Assembly (NCBI GenBank): GCA_003415625.1
Contig: PYIU01000009.1
Coordinates: 1,922,001 to 1,986,000 of the forward strand
DNA from: Aquanectria penicillioides
Taxonomy: Eukaryota > Ascomycota > Sordariomycetes > Hypocreales > Nectriaceae
Direction of reading: 5' to 3'
Length of the DNA stretch: 64,000 nucleotides
In this document: positions 14,535-29,799 of the stretch, one piece after another
How positions within the stretch are numbered: position 1 is the stretch's first letter
Layout of the letters: each line of letters opens with the position of its first letter
Translations under genes and position numbers: made by a program
Notes under the pieces: model-generated
The model's input: the letters and a program-made list of their open reading frames with translations, nothing else
Told to the model about the DNA's origin: nothing
The model's database searches: none

Positions 14535-17500
14535 AATTTATTTTTATTAATGCTTTTAATTAATTAATATTTAATTTTTATTTAATTTTTAATCTTTTTA
14601 TATTTTTATTAAAAAATTAATTAATAAATTACTTTTTATATTTTTATATTAATTTATACTAAAGGCTATTATAATAATAGTAATAAATTTAATATATTAT
14701 TAATATAATTATAAAAAAAATAAATCTTTTAATACTTTAAATTTAAAGCTAGCCTTAAAATTAAATAAATTATTTATTAAAATATATATTTAATAAAAAG
14801 ATTTTAAGCTTACTTTTAATAGTTTAATTAAAATAGCTTTATAGCCTTTTTTAATAATATAAAGAGCTTAAATTTATTTAATTAATAAAGCTTTAATAAT
14901 TCCTTTTAAATTATTATTCTTTTTATTAAAAAATAATATATATTAATACTATAGGTAATTATAAATTTAATTATATATATATATATTATATAGGCAGCCT
15001 TAAGGTTTACTTTTTATATACTTACTATAAAGGCAATAAAGGCCTGCCTTTAATGCTTAAGTTTTCCTTTAAGCTTAAAGATATATAGGCCTTAAAGTAG
15101 TTTTTTATATAGCTATAATCTAAAGAAATAATATAATTTCTATAATTAAATTATATTATAAGTAAAAGTTAATTAAACTTAATGCCTTTAGTATTAATAG
15201 AAAAAATAAAAGAGTTAAGCCTTAATAGATTTAAAGGTTATATTATTAATAAAGGCCTAAAATATATATATTATTTATATAGCTTTAAGTTAGGCTTAAG
15301 TCTTTATTATATCTTTTTTAAATATAAATATATTTATATTATTAATAAATTTAATTATTATAATTTTAAGGATTTTATTAAATATTATATAAAGCCTTAA
15401 TATAAATAGAATAAAAAGAATAAAAAAAAATAGTAATTTTTATAGAACTTTAGCTTTAATACTATAAGGTTTAAAGGATTTACTATTAAACTAAAGGTAT
15501 ATTAAATACTTAAATAAATAACTAAAAAGCTAAATTAATAACTATTATAAATAGCTTTAATTATAAAGAGTAATAATAAGTCTTTTATAGTTAATTAAAT
15601 TAAAAGCTATAATAAAGTTTAATTAAAGAAGCAATACTATTTTACTATAGGCTTATACTATATATATTGCTTTTATTATAACTATAAAAGTAAGCTTAAT
15701 AGACCTTTAAGGCTTATTTTTTATTTAATTATTAAAAAGTATATTTAAGTTTTTAGCTATTATTGCTATTTATTAGGCTATTATTAACTTTATTATTTTA
15801 TTAATAATATTAAAAAGAAAAATAAATCTTTATTTAAATACTATATATTTTTAGGCTATTATTTTATTTAATATAAAAATAATAATAATAATTATATAGT
15901 AAAAGCAATATAAAAAGTGCTTAAATATAATATTTATATTAATAATAGTAATAAAAGCTTTTAAAAAGGGCTTACTATATACTTTAAAGAAGCTAATAGA
16001 GAACTTATTACTATTAAAAGTCTTTTATAATTAAATTTTAAAAAGTAAATATATTAATTTATAGAGTTTAATGCAATTTTATATTAAGTTTTTAGCATTT
16101 TATAGTATTTAGTTTATATCTATAAATTATATTATAAGGTCTATTATAATAGATTTAATATTTTAATTATTTACTTATAGTTTAAGGAAAAAGTATTTTA
16201 TTAATATAATTACCTTTTTAATATAGCTTATAGCTAAAAAATCTTACTTAAAGCAATTAAAAGAAAAGAGCTATAGTAAGGCTAAGGCAATACTACTTTA
16301 AAGTTATATTTATCTCTTTAAGTTTTAAAGTTTCTTTTAGCTATTTATATCTTTTTTTATTTTAGTATTAAATAAAGTATTATATTAAGCTATTTATTTA
16401 GCTTTAGCTATATAAGCCTTTTGCTTATTGCTTGCTTTTTATAGTTTTAGTTAATTAGCTATTATATTATTGCATTATATATATCTTTATACTTATTTAA
16501 GTTAATAAATAGCCTTTATAGTAAGCTAGTTCTATTAATTATTGCAATTAGGCTTAAATTACTTTTATATTAAAGTAATATATTAAGCAATTTAATATAG
16601 TCTTTAAGTTAGCTATTTAATTGCCTATTTTAACTATTATATAAAGATTATTTTATTAAAAGTTTAATAAAAGGTAATTTATACTTTAAGTTTAGCCTTT
16701 TTAGGGTTTATTATATATTAATTAAATACTATAGGCTAAAAGTTTAATAAAAAAAAAGGCAATATATTTATAAAGAGCTTAATATATATTTACTATAAAA
16801 TATAATTAAAGCTATTTAAGTTATAATTAAGGCTTAAATAAATAGTATAGCTATTCTTTAAAGCCTAAATTAAATTAAAAGTATTATTTTTAATATTGCC
16901 TACTTTTTAAATTACTATTTTATAAAGGGTTATTAAGGCTATATTTAGCTATTATATCTCTATTAAAAAGATTAAGCTATATAAAGTAATTTTACTATAG
17001 CAATTTTAAATTAAATAATATAGATTAAAGTCTTTAATTATAATTATTTAAAAGGCTAAAGTAAGGCTAGCTAAAGTATATATTACTTTTAAGTTTTCTT
17101 TACTTTTTAAAGGGTTATATATTATAATTATTTTTATATAGTAATACTTAAAATTAATATTAATTTACTTTTCTTTAATTTAATAGATTTAGGTTTTTAA
17201 TTTATATTATTTATATATATAAAGAGCTATATAGCTTAAGTAATAAATTATAATATAATTTAATTTTTAAGGTTTATTAAGGCATTAATCCTTTAGTTTT
17301 TAGTTAGTTTTAAATATATAATTGCATTATATTTATTATAAATATATAATACTTAATAGATTAATTTAAAGCAATAATATATATTTTAAAATAGAATTTA
17401 TATTAATTAAATATAAATAAAAGGGTTAATTTAATAGATAGTAGCAATAAAATATAGGCATTAAAAAAGGGAAAGCATTAAATAAAGTATAGTATTATTT

Positions 17501-18493
17501 ATTTATAGAGCCTAAAGGTTAGCTAACTTTTTTAATATAAAAAGAAGCTATAAAGAAAGGCTTTTTAAAAAAGCTATTCTATTATATATAAAAAATATTT
17601 TACTATATTAAAGTATATTCTTTATATTTTATTAATTATTTATAGTATTCTTCTTTTATATATATTTAATGCTTTTTTACTATAAAATAAATATAGCTTT
17701 AAGCTAAATAGTCTTTATAGTATAAAGTATAGCAATAAAAAATTTCTTTTTTTTTAATAAAGCAATTATTATATATTAAGCTATTATATTAACTATAGAT
17801 TAAAGTAAATTAATAGTTCTTTATAATATAGCTATATTTATAGTATTAAAAGCATTAAATAAGTTTTAATTCTTTATTAAAAAGTTTATAATTATAAAGT
17901 TTAATATTAAAAAGTAATCTATTATTATATAGGCTATTAGCTTCTTTAATTAATAAAATATAAAGAATTAAATTTATTTTTATTATAGTATTATTTTAAG
18001 CTTAAATAGGCTTTACCTTATTAAGTCTTAAGGTATTAATATTATTAATAGTTTTAATAAATTTATTTATATTATTAAAAATAAATTTAATTTAAATTCT
18101 TTTTATTAAAATAATAAAGATTAAAAAAGCTAAAAAGGTATTATTTTTAAATATAATAGCTATTTATTCTTTTTTATAAAAGGCTTTAGCCTATTTTAAA
18201 GTAAAAAAGATAAAAACTATATTTTTATTAAAAAGGCAATATATTATAACTATATAAAAGTTACTATAGGCTTAATTTACTATTTATATAATTTCTATTA
18301 AAGTGCAGTTTTTAATATCTTTAAGGGCATCTTTAGTATAAATAATAACTTTATACTTAATATAGCTATATATTATATATTTATTAGTTTTAATATTTAT
18401 AAATATAAGGCTATATAAAAGAACTAATATATAAAACTATTATATTAATTAAAAAGAAAAAAAGTCTAAATTAGCTAAAATAGCTATTACTAT
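14535..18493 (-). mobile_element. LINE copy 2, middle part
   Basis: It continues copy 2 in register after the copy 3 insertion. It covers the interval equivalent to 5525-9495 of copy 1, so it contains the RT (about 14.9-15.5 kb), endonuclease and ORF1 remnants on -. The open frame on the opposite strand at 15182-15400 is only the antisense of the RT block. It is broken at ACTAT (18489-18493) by Copia element 1. Confidence 0.8.
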
Positions 18494-18752
18494 TATAAAT
18501 AATATATAGGCATATATAAAGATAATTACAGTAGGCAATATATACAATAGATCGGTCTAGATTAATTAAAATTTATAAAAAATAGCTAAATAGTAGTTGC
18601 AAAATGCAATTACCTATTTATAGTATAGGGATTCCCTTATAAAGATATATAGCCTTAAGACCTAGGCCCATAAGGCCCCTAAGGTTGGCTTGTGGCCAGC
18701 TGCTATATCTATAGCGGCAACTACCTTTGCCTGGCTGCTATATCTATTTATA
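18494..18752. repeat. Copia 1 left LTR (3' LTR of the - strand element), 259 bp
   Basis: It starts TATAAATAATAT and ends CTATATCTATTTATA, with TG and CA ends mutated to TA. It is less mutated than its partner at 24147-24405: it keeps GGCCCATAAGGCCCC and TTGGCTTGTGGCC, where the partner shows T or A changes. A 14-bp direct repeat GCTGCTATATCTAT occurs twice near its right end. Confidence 0.85.
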
Positions 18753-19899
18753 TTCCCTTTAAGCCTAACTAAAGGCTTGTTTTTAAGTGCTATTATAAGG
18801 CTATTTTAACCTTCCTTATATATATATTCCTTATATAATTATAGAGTTATTCTTTTTTATTGCTAAAGCAATTATTTATTTAAGTAGGACTTTCTTATTG
18901 CTAGGGGTAGGCTTTTTTGCTATAGCTAAAGGCATTACTATAAGCTTTTATAGGCACTATTTATACTTACCTTAATATTTTTAGTATAGCATTTTCTTTA
19001 ATTTTAGCCTTAATCTTAAGGCATTAATAAAAGAGCAATATAATAGGCCTATTAATAGCTTTATAAATATATTAGCAATATTTTTAATAATAAAAATATA
19101 TTATAGTTTAATTATACTATTTTTAATAGCCTTTTTTATAAAGTAATACTATATTTAAATATACTTTATATAAGTATAGAATTTAAAGTTATATATTAGC
19201 TTTATAGCGCTTTAGTTATCTATAAAGATTACTATTAAGGCAGTTAATAGGCTATTAAATTCCTCTATAAAGCTCTTTATTTATATAACTTGCAATACTA
19301 CCTTTATTAATATATAGTATTTAGCTTTTATTAAGGACTTTACTATAGTCTTTTAATGCTTATTAAACTATATAATTAGGCCTTTATTTATAAAAAAATA
19401 TATTTTTTAATTAATTATACTATTTTTAGGCAGCTAGTATAGTTAGAGTTATAATAGCTATAGAGATTAAATAGATTACTATATAACTCTTCCTTAAGGT
19501 AGTAATAATAGATAGAGTAATTAAGGCTTCTTTTAATATATTATAGTATCCTTTTTATAGCCTTAAGTTATTACTTACTTAAGCTATTTAAAAAGTATGC
19601 CTAAAGACTATATATAAAGGCTAAATTAGGCTGGCTTTACTATAAGAGATAATTAACTTTTTTTACTATTAATATATATTTTTTACTAATAGCCTTTATA
19701 CTAAAGATATTAATTGCTTTAATTAAGTAATAGATTTTTATTTCTATTAATATATTTATAGCTTTATAGTTAAAGTATTTAAATTGCTTAAGGATACTTA
19801 TTATATAGTCTTTTTATAATAGTATAAGCAATTTATTTTCTTTTATTATAATAGCTATATTTAAAAAGAGCTTAAAAAATTTAAATAACTTTATCTTTA

Positions 19900-21200
19900 C
19901 TTTTTATATAAGTTTATTAATAAAGGTATTTATATTTTTATTATTATTAGTAAGTATAAGTATATTATTTATATATATAGCTATAATAATCTCTTTTATT
20001 TAATCTATATAGACTGCAGTATTACTCTATAGCCTCTTAAGGCCTAATTTATTAAATATTTTCTTTAGTTTTTTTTGCTACTATTAAGCACTTTACTTAA
20101 GGCTATTGTATTGGTGGATAGGGACACTAGCTAAAACACATACCCTACCTAAAAGGGTATAGGGTAAGCAGGTTCGGTTGAAGACCGAACAGCCTTCCCA
20201 AGCAGCTGCAAACAACTTAAAAGAGTGTTAAAGCATCTAATCGAATGCTTTAGAGTGTCCCTTAAAGAAAAGAAAGAAAGAAAATAGGGCAAAAAGTTAT
20301 AAATAAAGTAATGTTATAAGGGGCTGCACTGGGACTTCAATAGAGTCTAAATGCAAGGAATTTAGAATTTTAAAAATAAAAATTGGTTGAAAAAAACTGC
20401 CTGTTTATTTCCTATATCTTTAAGGTCCCTTTTATCTTTTTAACCAATTTAATAATAGATTGATCTATATTACTTTAGACCCTAACTTACTATATAAAGC
20501 TATAAGCAATTATATAATATACTTAATGCTTTATTTATAGCTTACTTTTTTAATTAAGTATTTATATTTTAAATCCTTAAGGAACTTATTAAATAAAGGA
20601 AGGTTATAATATAAATATCTTTTTTTAGCTTTTTATTTAAATATACTATAATTATATTATTCTATAATAGCTTCTTTTTAGTCTATATAGTATAAGTAAG
20701 TAGTATCTTTTAGAAGTTAGCTCTTATAGTTAAAAAAAAGGTCTTTTAGTAATTAATGCCTTCCTTTTATATAAAGCTATATACTATAAATTAAGCTTTA
20801 TATATAACTATTATACTATTTTAATCTCTTTTATATTAATTTATTTACTTTATTATAAATAGTCTTTTACCTTTTAGTAACTCTCTCTTTAGGATAAATT
20901 TAAGTATGCCTTTATTAATAAAGGTATAAATCTCCTTAAAGAATGCCTTTCTCTAAAGGTTAGCATTTAGCTAATTAAGGGTATTATAAACTATAGCTAG
21001 ATTAGCATTAGTATAAATAGCTAAAATCTACTTCTTTATAGCTATTACTAATATTATAAGATATCTCTTAAAGTTATTAAATACTCCCTTTAGCTATAAT
21101 TAAATAATTTTTTTACTTTTTGCTATAAGCAATAAAATAGGCTTATAAAATATTATATATATTATTATAATAACTTTCTTTATTTTAGGGTTTTAAATTC
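19900..21200 (-). pseudogene. Copia 1 reverse transcriptase remnant
   Basis: On the - strand the block reads IIIAIYINNILILTNNN around 19950-19985, where Copia RTs have the catalytic YVDDILI. Both Asp codons have become Asn, the expected G-to-A change. Limits are approximate and there are many stops. Confidence 0.65.
20107..20488. mobile_element. 382-bp hairpin-rich insert inside Copia 1 (solo LTR or short non-autonomous element)
   Basis: Absent from the equivalent place in Copia 2 (36301-36330), which gives the empty site. The flanks are GCTAT (20102-20106) and ACTAT (20489-20493), a 5-bp duplication with one G-to-A change. The insert starts TGTATTGG and ends near CTAACTTA, so TG...CA ends are possible. 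It has many CA, TG and CG sites, unlike its surroundings, so it is younger or escaped mutation. Its first 156 bp fold on paper as a closed multibranch: AGGGACACT (20120-20128) pairs with AGTGTCCCT (20254-20262) and encloses hairpins at 20140-20160, 20172-20190 and 20229-20252. No ORF. A solo LTR is my first reading; a structured-RNA-derived short element is the alternative. Confidence 0.65.
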
Positions 21201-22110
21201 TATATACTTTAATTCTTTAGAATTCTATAAGGATTCCTTTTTAACTATAAGGCAATATTTTTTTAAATCTATTGCACTTTTTCTATTTAATATAAATAAA
21301 TACCTTTAACCTTAAAATCTATAGATACTTAATATTTAATATATATTTCTTTTTTAAAATTAAATCTATAAAGTAAACCTTATAAAAGGTCTTTTAGTTT
21401 AATAATTTTATTACTATAATATTAGCAATATATATAACTATAAGGATAATCTTTCCTTATAGCCTAAAAGGGATATTTATTGCTATTATTATATTTCTTA
21501 CCTTTTCTTAAATTATATAATTTGCCTATTTAATAAAGCTATTCTATTTATAGCTATATAGCAATATAATAATTATAAGGATCTCTATTTTTAAAAGGAG
21601 TTTATTAACCTTTCTATTAATAAATTTATAGCTACTATTAAACTATATCTTTTAGAGTAGACTATAGGCTATAATAGTTTTAAATACTAAAAGATCTTCT
21701 TCTATTAAGGTAGCAATATTGCTTTTCTTTTTAAGCAAATTGCTATAAAAGTAATAGCTTTTATTATTAATTATAAGCTTAAAATACCTTTTTCTATTAT
21801 ATATATATAGACTTAGCTCTATAAAGTCTATATAAAAAAGATTAAATATATAATTTACTCTCTTTTATAGTATTTTTAATAAGAACTTTATACTTTTAAT
21901 AAGCTTGCAGTCTTTATAGGGTATATTAAATAGCTTATAATTATTAAGCCTATTTTTTATAACCTTAAAGGTATAGTTAAAGGCTTTTTAATTTATATAA
22001 ATAAGTTTTTAGTATTATATTCTTGCCTTAAACTATTTTATTTATATTAATATTATCTTAAGAGTAAAGTAATAATTTATTATACCTTTTATTGCTTTAA
22101 GTAAAAACCT

Positions 22111-22353
22111 TTAATTAAGAATATTAAAAGTTATAAAGATTTTATTATTACTATTAAAGATTTTATTTTTAATTATATAACTATTAAAGAGATAGACTTT
22201 CTTACTAAAGATTATATTTAATAGAAAATCTTTAATAAAAATTATATCTTTAAATATTATAGTTTTTATTCTTTTTCTTTTTATAAATAGTATAATTACT
22301 ACTATTTCTATAGCTATAGAATATATAATATTTCTATCTATAAGAATTAGCAT
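22111..22353 (-). pseudogene. Copia 1 integrase C-terminal / linker remnant
   Basis: The 80-codon frame is one of the few without stops in the element. Its central part, TIIFKDIIFIKDFLL, resembles the RDVIFDE block at the end of Copia integrases, and its position between the zinc knuckle and RT fits. The same frame is kept at 37932-38174 in Copia 2. It is a remnant, not a gene. Confidence 0.5.
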
Positions 22354-22854
22354 TATTTTATTAAGTTTATATTATTTATCTTTTTTAAACTATTTAAAGT
22401 TATTAATAGTATATATATTAGCTCTTAAGTCCTAAAGCTAATAGTCTTTTTAATTAATAAGGCCTAATTTTATAGATATTAAAATAGTAATAAAATTACT
22501 ATTTCTTTTAGCCTTTAGTATAGTATTATTATTAATATTAAAGGGACTATATAATTGCTATTTTAATAAGCTAAAAATTATTATTATAGCTACCTTTTTA
22601 GCTAATAACCTTATAAAAATATTACTAAAAAACTTTTTTACCTTTAAGCCTTTATAGTATATAAAAATAATATTATTATTATTATTAGAATTATCTTTAG
22701 CTTTCTTTATATTTTTAGCACTTTACTTATTTAATTCTATATATAAAGCAATCTTTTTAATCTTTTTAGCAGTTTTATTATTATTATCTTTCTTTTTTAA
22801 TCTTTTATTCTTACTGCCTTTACTCTCTTTTTATAGAAATAAATAGTTCTTTAT

Positions 22855-22910
22855 AATATAACCTTTTTAATTATAATTAAAGTATTTATTGCTTTTAAGA
22901 TCTTTTCTAT
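22855..22910 (-). pseudogene. Copia 1 gag zinc knuckle remnant
   Basis: The - strand reads K-YFNYN-stop-KGYIIKNY. Restoring only C/T and G/A changes at the ligand positions gives the spacing CX2CX4HX4C of a retroviral-type knuckle. The four ligands have all mutated (Cys to Tyr, His to Tyr). Confidence 0.6.
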
Positions 22911-24146
22911 AATTATTCTTTTTATTTAATTAAGCATTTATTTATATACCTTTCTTACTACTAAAATCTTTACTTTTTTTTTAAAAAGTCTATAGACTTT
23001 TAGTTTTATTAATAAAGTCTTTTTATATTTTATAAATAAATTAATATTTCCCCTTTTACTTATAGTTATATTAAAGTATATTCTACTTAAAAAAGACCTT
23101 TTTAATGCTATTTATAAATCTTATTTTTTTTTAATACTTAAGGAGCTTACTGCTAGCTTTAATAATACTATTTATAATATAGTAAAAGTTATTAATATAA
23201 TTTTAAACTCTTTATAGTTTCTTTAAAGTTAAGAACTTTAATTTTTAATAAAGATTAGCTAAACTTTACTAAAACTTTATATTATTATACCTTTTTATTA
23301 ATAGCTTAATAGCCTTTATATTAATCTTTATTAAAAATAATAATAGCTTTAATTTCTATAAAATTACTATTTTTATAATAGCAATTAAATATATTTCTTT
23401 TAAATATAAGATCTTAATCTCTTTATACTATTTAATAGCAATTATAGTATAAAAGAGATATTTCTTTTAGGCAGCTTAATTCTTTAATCCCTTAAGTATA
23501 TTATCTCCCTTTATTTTAAAATTAAAATTAATAAAATCTTTAATTTTAATTAATTATAAATTTATAATTTTCTTTTTGCTTAAAGTAAGCTTTATTAATA
23601 TCTTTCTATTCCTTAAGAAACTAAATATTTTATTTAAAGCTTTTAAAGGCTCCCTTAAAGTATAAAAAAATTAGCTTTCTTAATACTTAAAGCTTTTATC
23701 TTTATTATCTTTTACTTTAGATTTTAATTTATTTTTAAGCTATATTTTATATTTAATCTTTAATTTATTTTTAGTTTTTTAATTAAAGTGCTTTTATAGC
23801 TTTTGCATTTATTGCATTATCTTTATTATTTACTATATTATAATACTTAAATTTAGCTAAATCTTTTATAAATTCCCTTTAGTAGGCTTTATTAATCTTT
23901 TAAAAGAGAATAAAAAATTCTTAAGATTATTTTCTCTTTTAATAAAATCTTTTTTATTATTAGTTCATTTAATTACTTTAATAATAAAAATTAGCTTTAA
24001 GGCTAGCTTTAAAGCTATTACTTAAGTTTTAAGACCTTAATTAATTAATATTATAAGCATTAACTTTAAAGAATAAACTTTTAATTAATTTAAACCTTTT
24101 AAATAGCTATAATTTCTTTTTAAATTAAAGCTTTAGGCTTATAATC

Positions 24147-24405
24147 TATAAATAATATATAGGCATATATAAAGATAGTTATAGCAGGCAATATATATAA
24201 TAGATCGGTTTAAATTAATTAAGATTTATAAGGAATAGTTAGATAGTAGTTATAAAATGCAATTATCTATTTATAGTATAGGGATTCCTTTATAAGGATA
24301 TATAGCCTTAAGACTTAAGCCTATAAGGCCCTTAAGGTCAGCTTATAGCCGGCCGCTATATCTATAGTAGCAACCACTTTTGCCTAGCTACTATATCTAT
24401 TTATA
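24147..24405. repeat. Copia 1 right LTR (5' LTR of the - strand element), 259 bp
   Basis: Same length as 18494-18752, and the differences noted by eye are C/T and G/A. Followed by the duplication ACTAT at 24406-24410, after which the LINE copy 2 sequence resumes. Confidence 0.85.
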
Positions 24406-24410
24406 ACTAT

Positions 24411-24506
24411 TATAATAATAGTAATTATTATAGTAATAATAATTTTATTAATAAGTCTTTCTTTAAGAGTTATATTAATCTTAAAGGGAAAGCAAAAGTA
24501 TATTTT
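24411..24506 (-). mobile_element. LINE copy 2, last segment before a truncated or buried 5' end
   Basis: It matches copy 1 from about 9493 to 9603 and then stops; the remaining 0.36 kb of the 5' end is missing. The 3' end of LINE copy 4 begins at the next base, so the end was either lost at insertion or replaced. I found no clean target duplication for copy 2. Confidence 0.65.
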
Positions 24507-26690
<2,184 letters not shown>

Positions 26691-26757
26691 TAAATTTTAT
26701 TATAATTATAAATAATATTTTAAATAATTTTTCTATTAATATAATAATATATATATT
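26691..26757. mobile_element. Outer-element interior, short segment
   Basis: AT-rich DNA between LINE copies 4 and 5. Its last 17 bases (26741-26757, ATAATAATATATATATT) recur at 33347-33363 and form the target duplication of LINE copy 5. Confidence 0.45.
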
Positions 26758-27849
26758 AACTTTACCTTTAGACTTATAACTGCTTATAGCTATTTTAAAC
26801 TACCTTTAAAATATTTAAAACTACAATCAATCGATTCCTTATGCTAAGCTACCCCTAAATATAATAGTGCATTAAGAGCATAATGCTAATACTACAGCCC
26901 TTCTAATAGTTATTAATTCAGGAAGATATAGCATTAAAAACAGCCAATATAACCCCCTTTTTATTGCCAGCCAATATAGCAGTATGCCTAAAATAAATAA
27001 AGCAATAAAAGCTAATAAAAGCCTTATAACCAATAAAGATAAAGAAGCCTATAAAGCTATTATTAAAATTGTTTTATTTTATTTCCTTAAAGCGGTTTAA
27101 AAGGTATTTTAAATCTATATTAATATATATAAAATGCACTTTTGCCCCCCCTTTAAGATTAATATAACCCTTAAAGAGAGACTTATTAATAAAATTACTA
27201 TTACTATAATAATTGCTATTACTATAATAGTAATAGCTGCTTTAGTTAATTTAGGCCTCTTTTCTTTTTAGCTAATGCAATAATTTTATATATTAATCCT
27301 TTTATATAGCTTTATATCTATAAATACTAGAATTAATAAATGCATAATATATAGCTGCATTAAGCATAAAGTTACTATTTGCACTAAAGATGCCCTTAAG
27401 GATATTAAAAACTGCATTTTAATAGAAACTATATAAGCAGTAAATTAAGCCTATAGTAACTTTTATATAATTGCAATATATTGCCTTTTTAATAAAAATA
27501 CAATCCTTACCTTTTTTATCTTAAAATAGGCTAAAGCCTTCTATAAGGAAGGATAGATAGCTATTGCATTTAGGAATAATGCCCTTTTAGCTCCTTTAAC
27601 CTTTACTATTTTAATAAAGGGAATTTAAATTAAATCTATTTTTAATAATATAAATAAACTTATTAAAACTATTAATAATACTAATACCTTAAGAGTTAAT
27701 AAAGTAAAGCCTATTTAAGCCTAAAATAGCACTATAATAAAAATAAACCTAATCCTTTATATTCTATTAATTAAAGAAATTAATAGCCTATATAATAATA
27801 GGCTATTTCTTAATGCTAAACTCTATAATTATAAACCTTTTAATAAAGA

Positions 27850-28055
27850 ACTAAAACCTACTTAATGCTTTTAATACTATAAGTATAGCTATATTATAAA
27901 AAACTATTAATTTACTTTAATCTATAATTAATGCAATAGCTTAATATATAATAATTGCTCTATTAAAAAGGGAGAAATCCCTTATTATTATACCCTATAT
28001 TATAAAGACTATTTAGCCTAAAGCTATATCTATTTTATAGTAAAAAAGCATTAAA
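27850..28055 (+). pseudogene. LINE ORF1 zinc-knuckle remnant
   Basis: In one frame starting at the TGC codon 27866-27868 the reading is CF-stop-YYKYSYIIKNY. With only C/T and G/A changes at ligand positions it has CX2CX4HX4C spacing. Two further Cys/His clusters follow at 12- and 15-residue spacing, the last one as CX2CX3HX6C. Three successive knuckles at the end of ORF1 are typical of I/Tad-type LINEs. ORF1 limits cannot be set because of stops. Confidence 0.6.
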
Positions 28056-28399
28056 TCTATATAAAAGAAAGATATTATAAATAATTAATAAAATATAAAA
28101 AATGCACTTTAATATAGTAAAATATCCCTTATATATAATAGAATAGCTTCTTTAAGAACCCCCTTTTTATAGCTCCTCTCCCTACTAAAAGAGTTAGCTA
28201 ACCCTTAAGCTTTATAAATAAATAATATTATACTTTATTTAATACTTTCCCTTTCTTTAGTGCTTATACTCTATTGCTACTATCTATTAAATTAATCCCT
28301 TTATTTATATTTAATTAATATAGATTCTATTTTAAAATATATACTATTGCCTTAAGTTAATCTATTAGGTATTATATACTTATAATAGATATAATGCAA

Positions 28400-28960
28400 T
28401 TGCACTTTTAAAATTAATTAAAAACTAAAGAATTAATACTTTAGTAAACCTTAAAAAATTAAACTATACTATAATCTATTACTTAAGCTATATAGCTCTT
28501 TATATATATAAATAATATAAACTAAAAACTTAAATCTATTAAGCTAAAGAAAACTAAATTAGTATTAATTTTAATTACTACTATATAAAAATAATTATAG
28601 TATATAACCCTTTAAAAGGTAAGGGAAACTTAAGAGCAATATATACTTTAGCTGGCCTTACTTTAGCCCCCTAAATAATTATAGTTAAAGACTTTAATTT
28701 ATATTATTTAATTTAGGATTATTATAGTAAAACTACTTTATATAGCCTAACCTTTTTAATAGAGATATAATAGCTAAATATAGCCCTAATAATTCTCTAT
28801 AAAATAGTAACTTAAAAAGCAAGTAATATTAAAAATAGTACCTTTAATTTAATTTAGGCCTTAAAGAATAGCTATATTATTTATTTAGGCCTTAATTATA
28901 ACTTAAATAGCTTTAACTATATTCTATAATAAATATATATTAGGCTTTTTATAGATATAT
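28400..28960 (+). pseudogene. LINE apurinic-like endonuclease remnant
   Basis: The frame reads IIVYNPLKGKGN, then about 25 residues later IIIVKDFNLYYLI-stop-DYY (28676-28730), which corresponds to the family's GDFNxHHxxWD block, then a later NSTFNLI matching the STxDL block. This is the endonuclease/exonuclease/phosphatase fold that nicks the target in LINE retrotransposition. The catalytic Asp of GDFN survives; the Gly is mutated. Confidence 0.7.
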
Positions 28961-29799
28961 TGCCTTCCCTTTTATTAAACCCCTAGCCTATAGTATTTAA
29001 CTAATATATAATAAACCTTAAAAAGGCTAAACTTAAAGTATAAGTTACCCTTTATTAAACTTTTAGCAAAATAACCTTTATATAATAATTAAAATAGGCA
29101 ATTAAATAATTAATTTAAGGACTATATTAAATTGCTTAATATACTACCTTAATATAAAGGCAATTTAGGCCTAATTGCAATAACTAATAGAATTAGCCTA
29201 TTATAAAGGCTATTTATTAACTTAAATATATATAAAGATATATATAATATAATAGTATAATAGTTAATTAACTAAAACTATAAAAAGTAAGCAATAAGCA
29301 AAAGGCTTATATAGCTAAAGCTAGGCAAATAGCTTAATGCAATACCCTATCTAAAGCTAAAATAAAGAAAGGTATAGGCAGCTAAAAGAAACTTTAGAAC
29401 TTAAAAAGATAGATATAACTTTAAAGCAATATTGCTTTAGCCTTATTATAACTCCCTTCCCTTAACTGCTTTAGGCAAGATTCCCTAGCTATAAGCTATA
29501 TTAAAAAGGCAATTATATTAATAAAATGCTTTTTCTTTAAACCTTAAGTAAATAATTAAGATATTAAACCTATTATAATAAACCTTATAATATAATCTAT
29601 AAGTATAGACTAAATGCTATAAAATATTAAAGACCTAATATAAAATTGCATTAAACTCTATAAATTAATATACTTACTCTTTAAAATTCAATTATAAAAA
29701 GCTTTTAATAGCAATAGATTCCCTATTGGCTTCTTTAAAGTATATAATAAGCCCTTTCTAAAAGCCTTTATTACTATTATTAATATAAGTATTATATTT

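Larger units (their letters stand above)
18494..24405 (-). mobile_element. Copia LTR retrotransposon 1, nested in LINE copy 2
   Basis: Two 259-bp LTRs (18494-18752 and 24147-24405) and a perfect 5-bp duplication ACTAT (18489-18493 and 24406-24410). The site occurs once in the uninterrupted LINE copy 1 near 9490. Coding is on -, running from right to left: a gag zinc knuckle with CX2CX4HX4C spacing near 22.86-22.91 kb, an integrase C-terminal-like block (22111-22353), then RT. The order gag-integrase-RT defines Ty1/Copia. All reading frames are broken. It carries a 382-bp insert at 20107-20488; without that it matches Copia 2 in length to within a few bases. Confidence 0.85.

Noticed and set aside
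15182..15400. 72-codon open frame on +, and its twin at 30322-30540 on -, as a conserved small protein
   Set aside because: Both are antisense to the LINE reverse transcriptase block. They are conserved only because the LINE copies are homologous, and stop codons from RIP fall on the sense strand.
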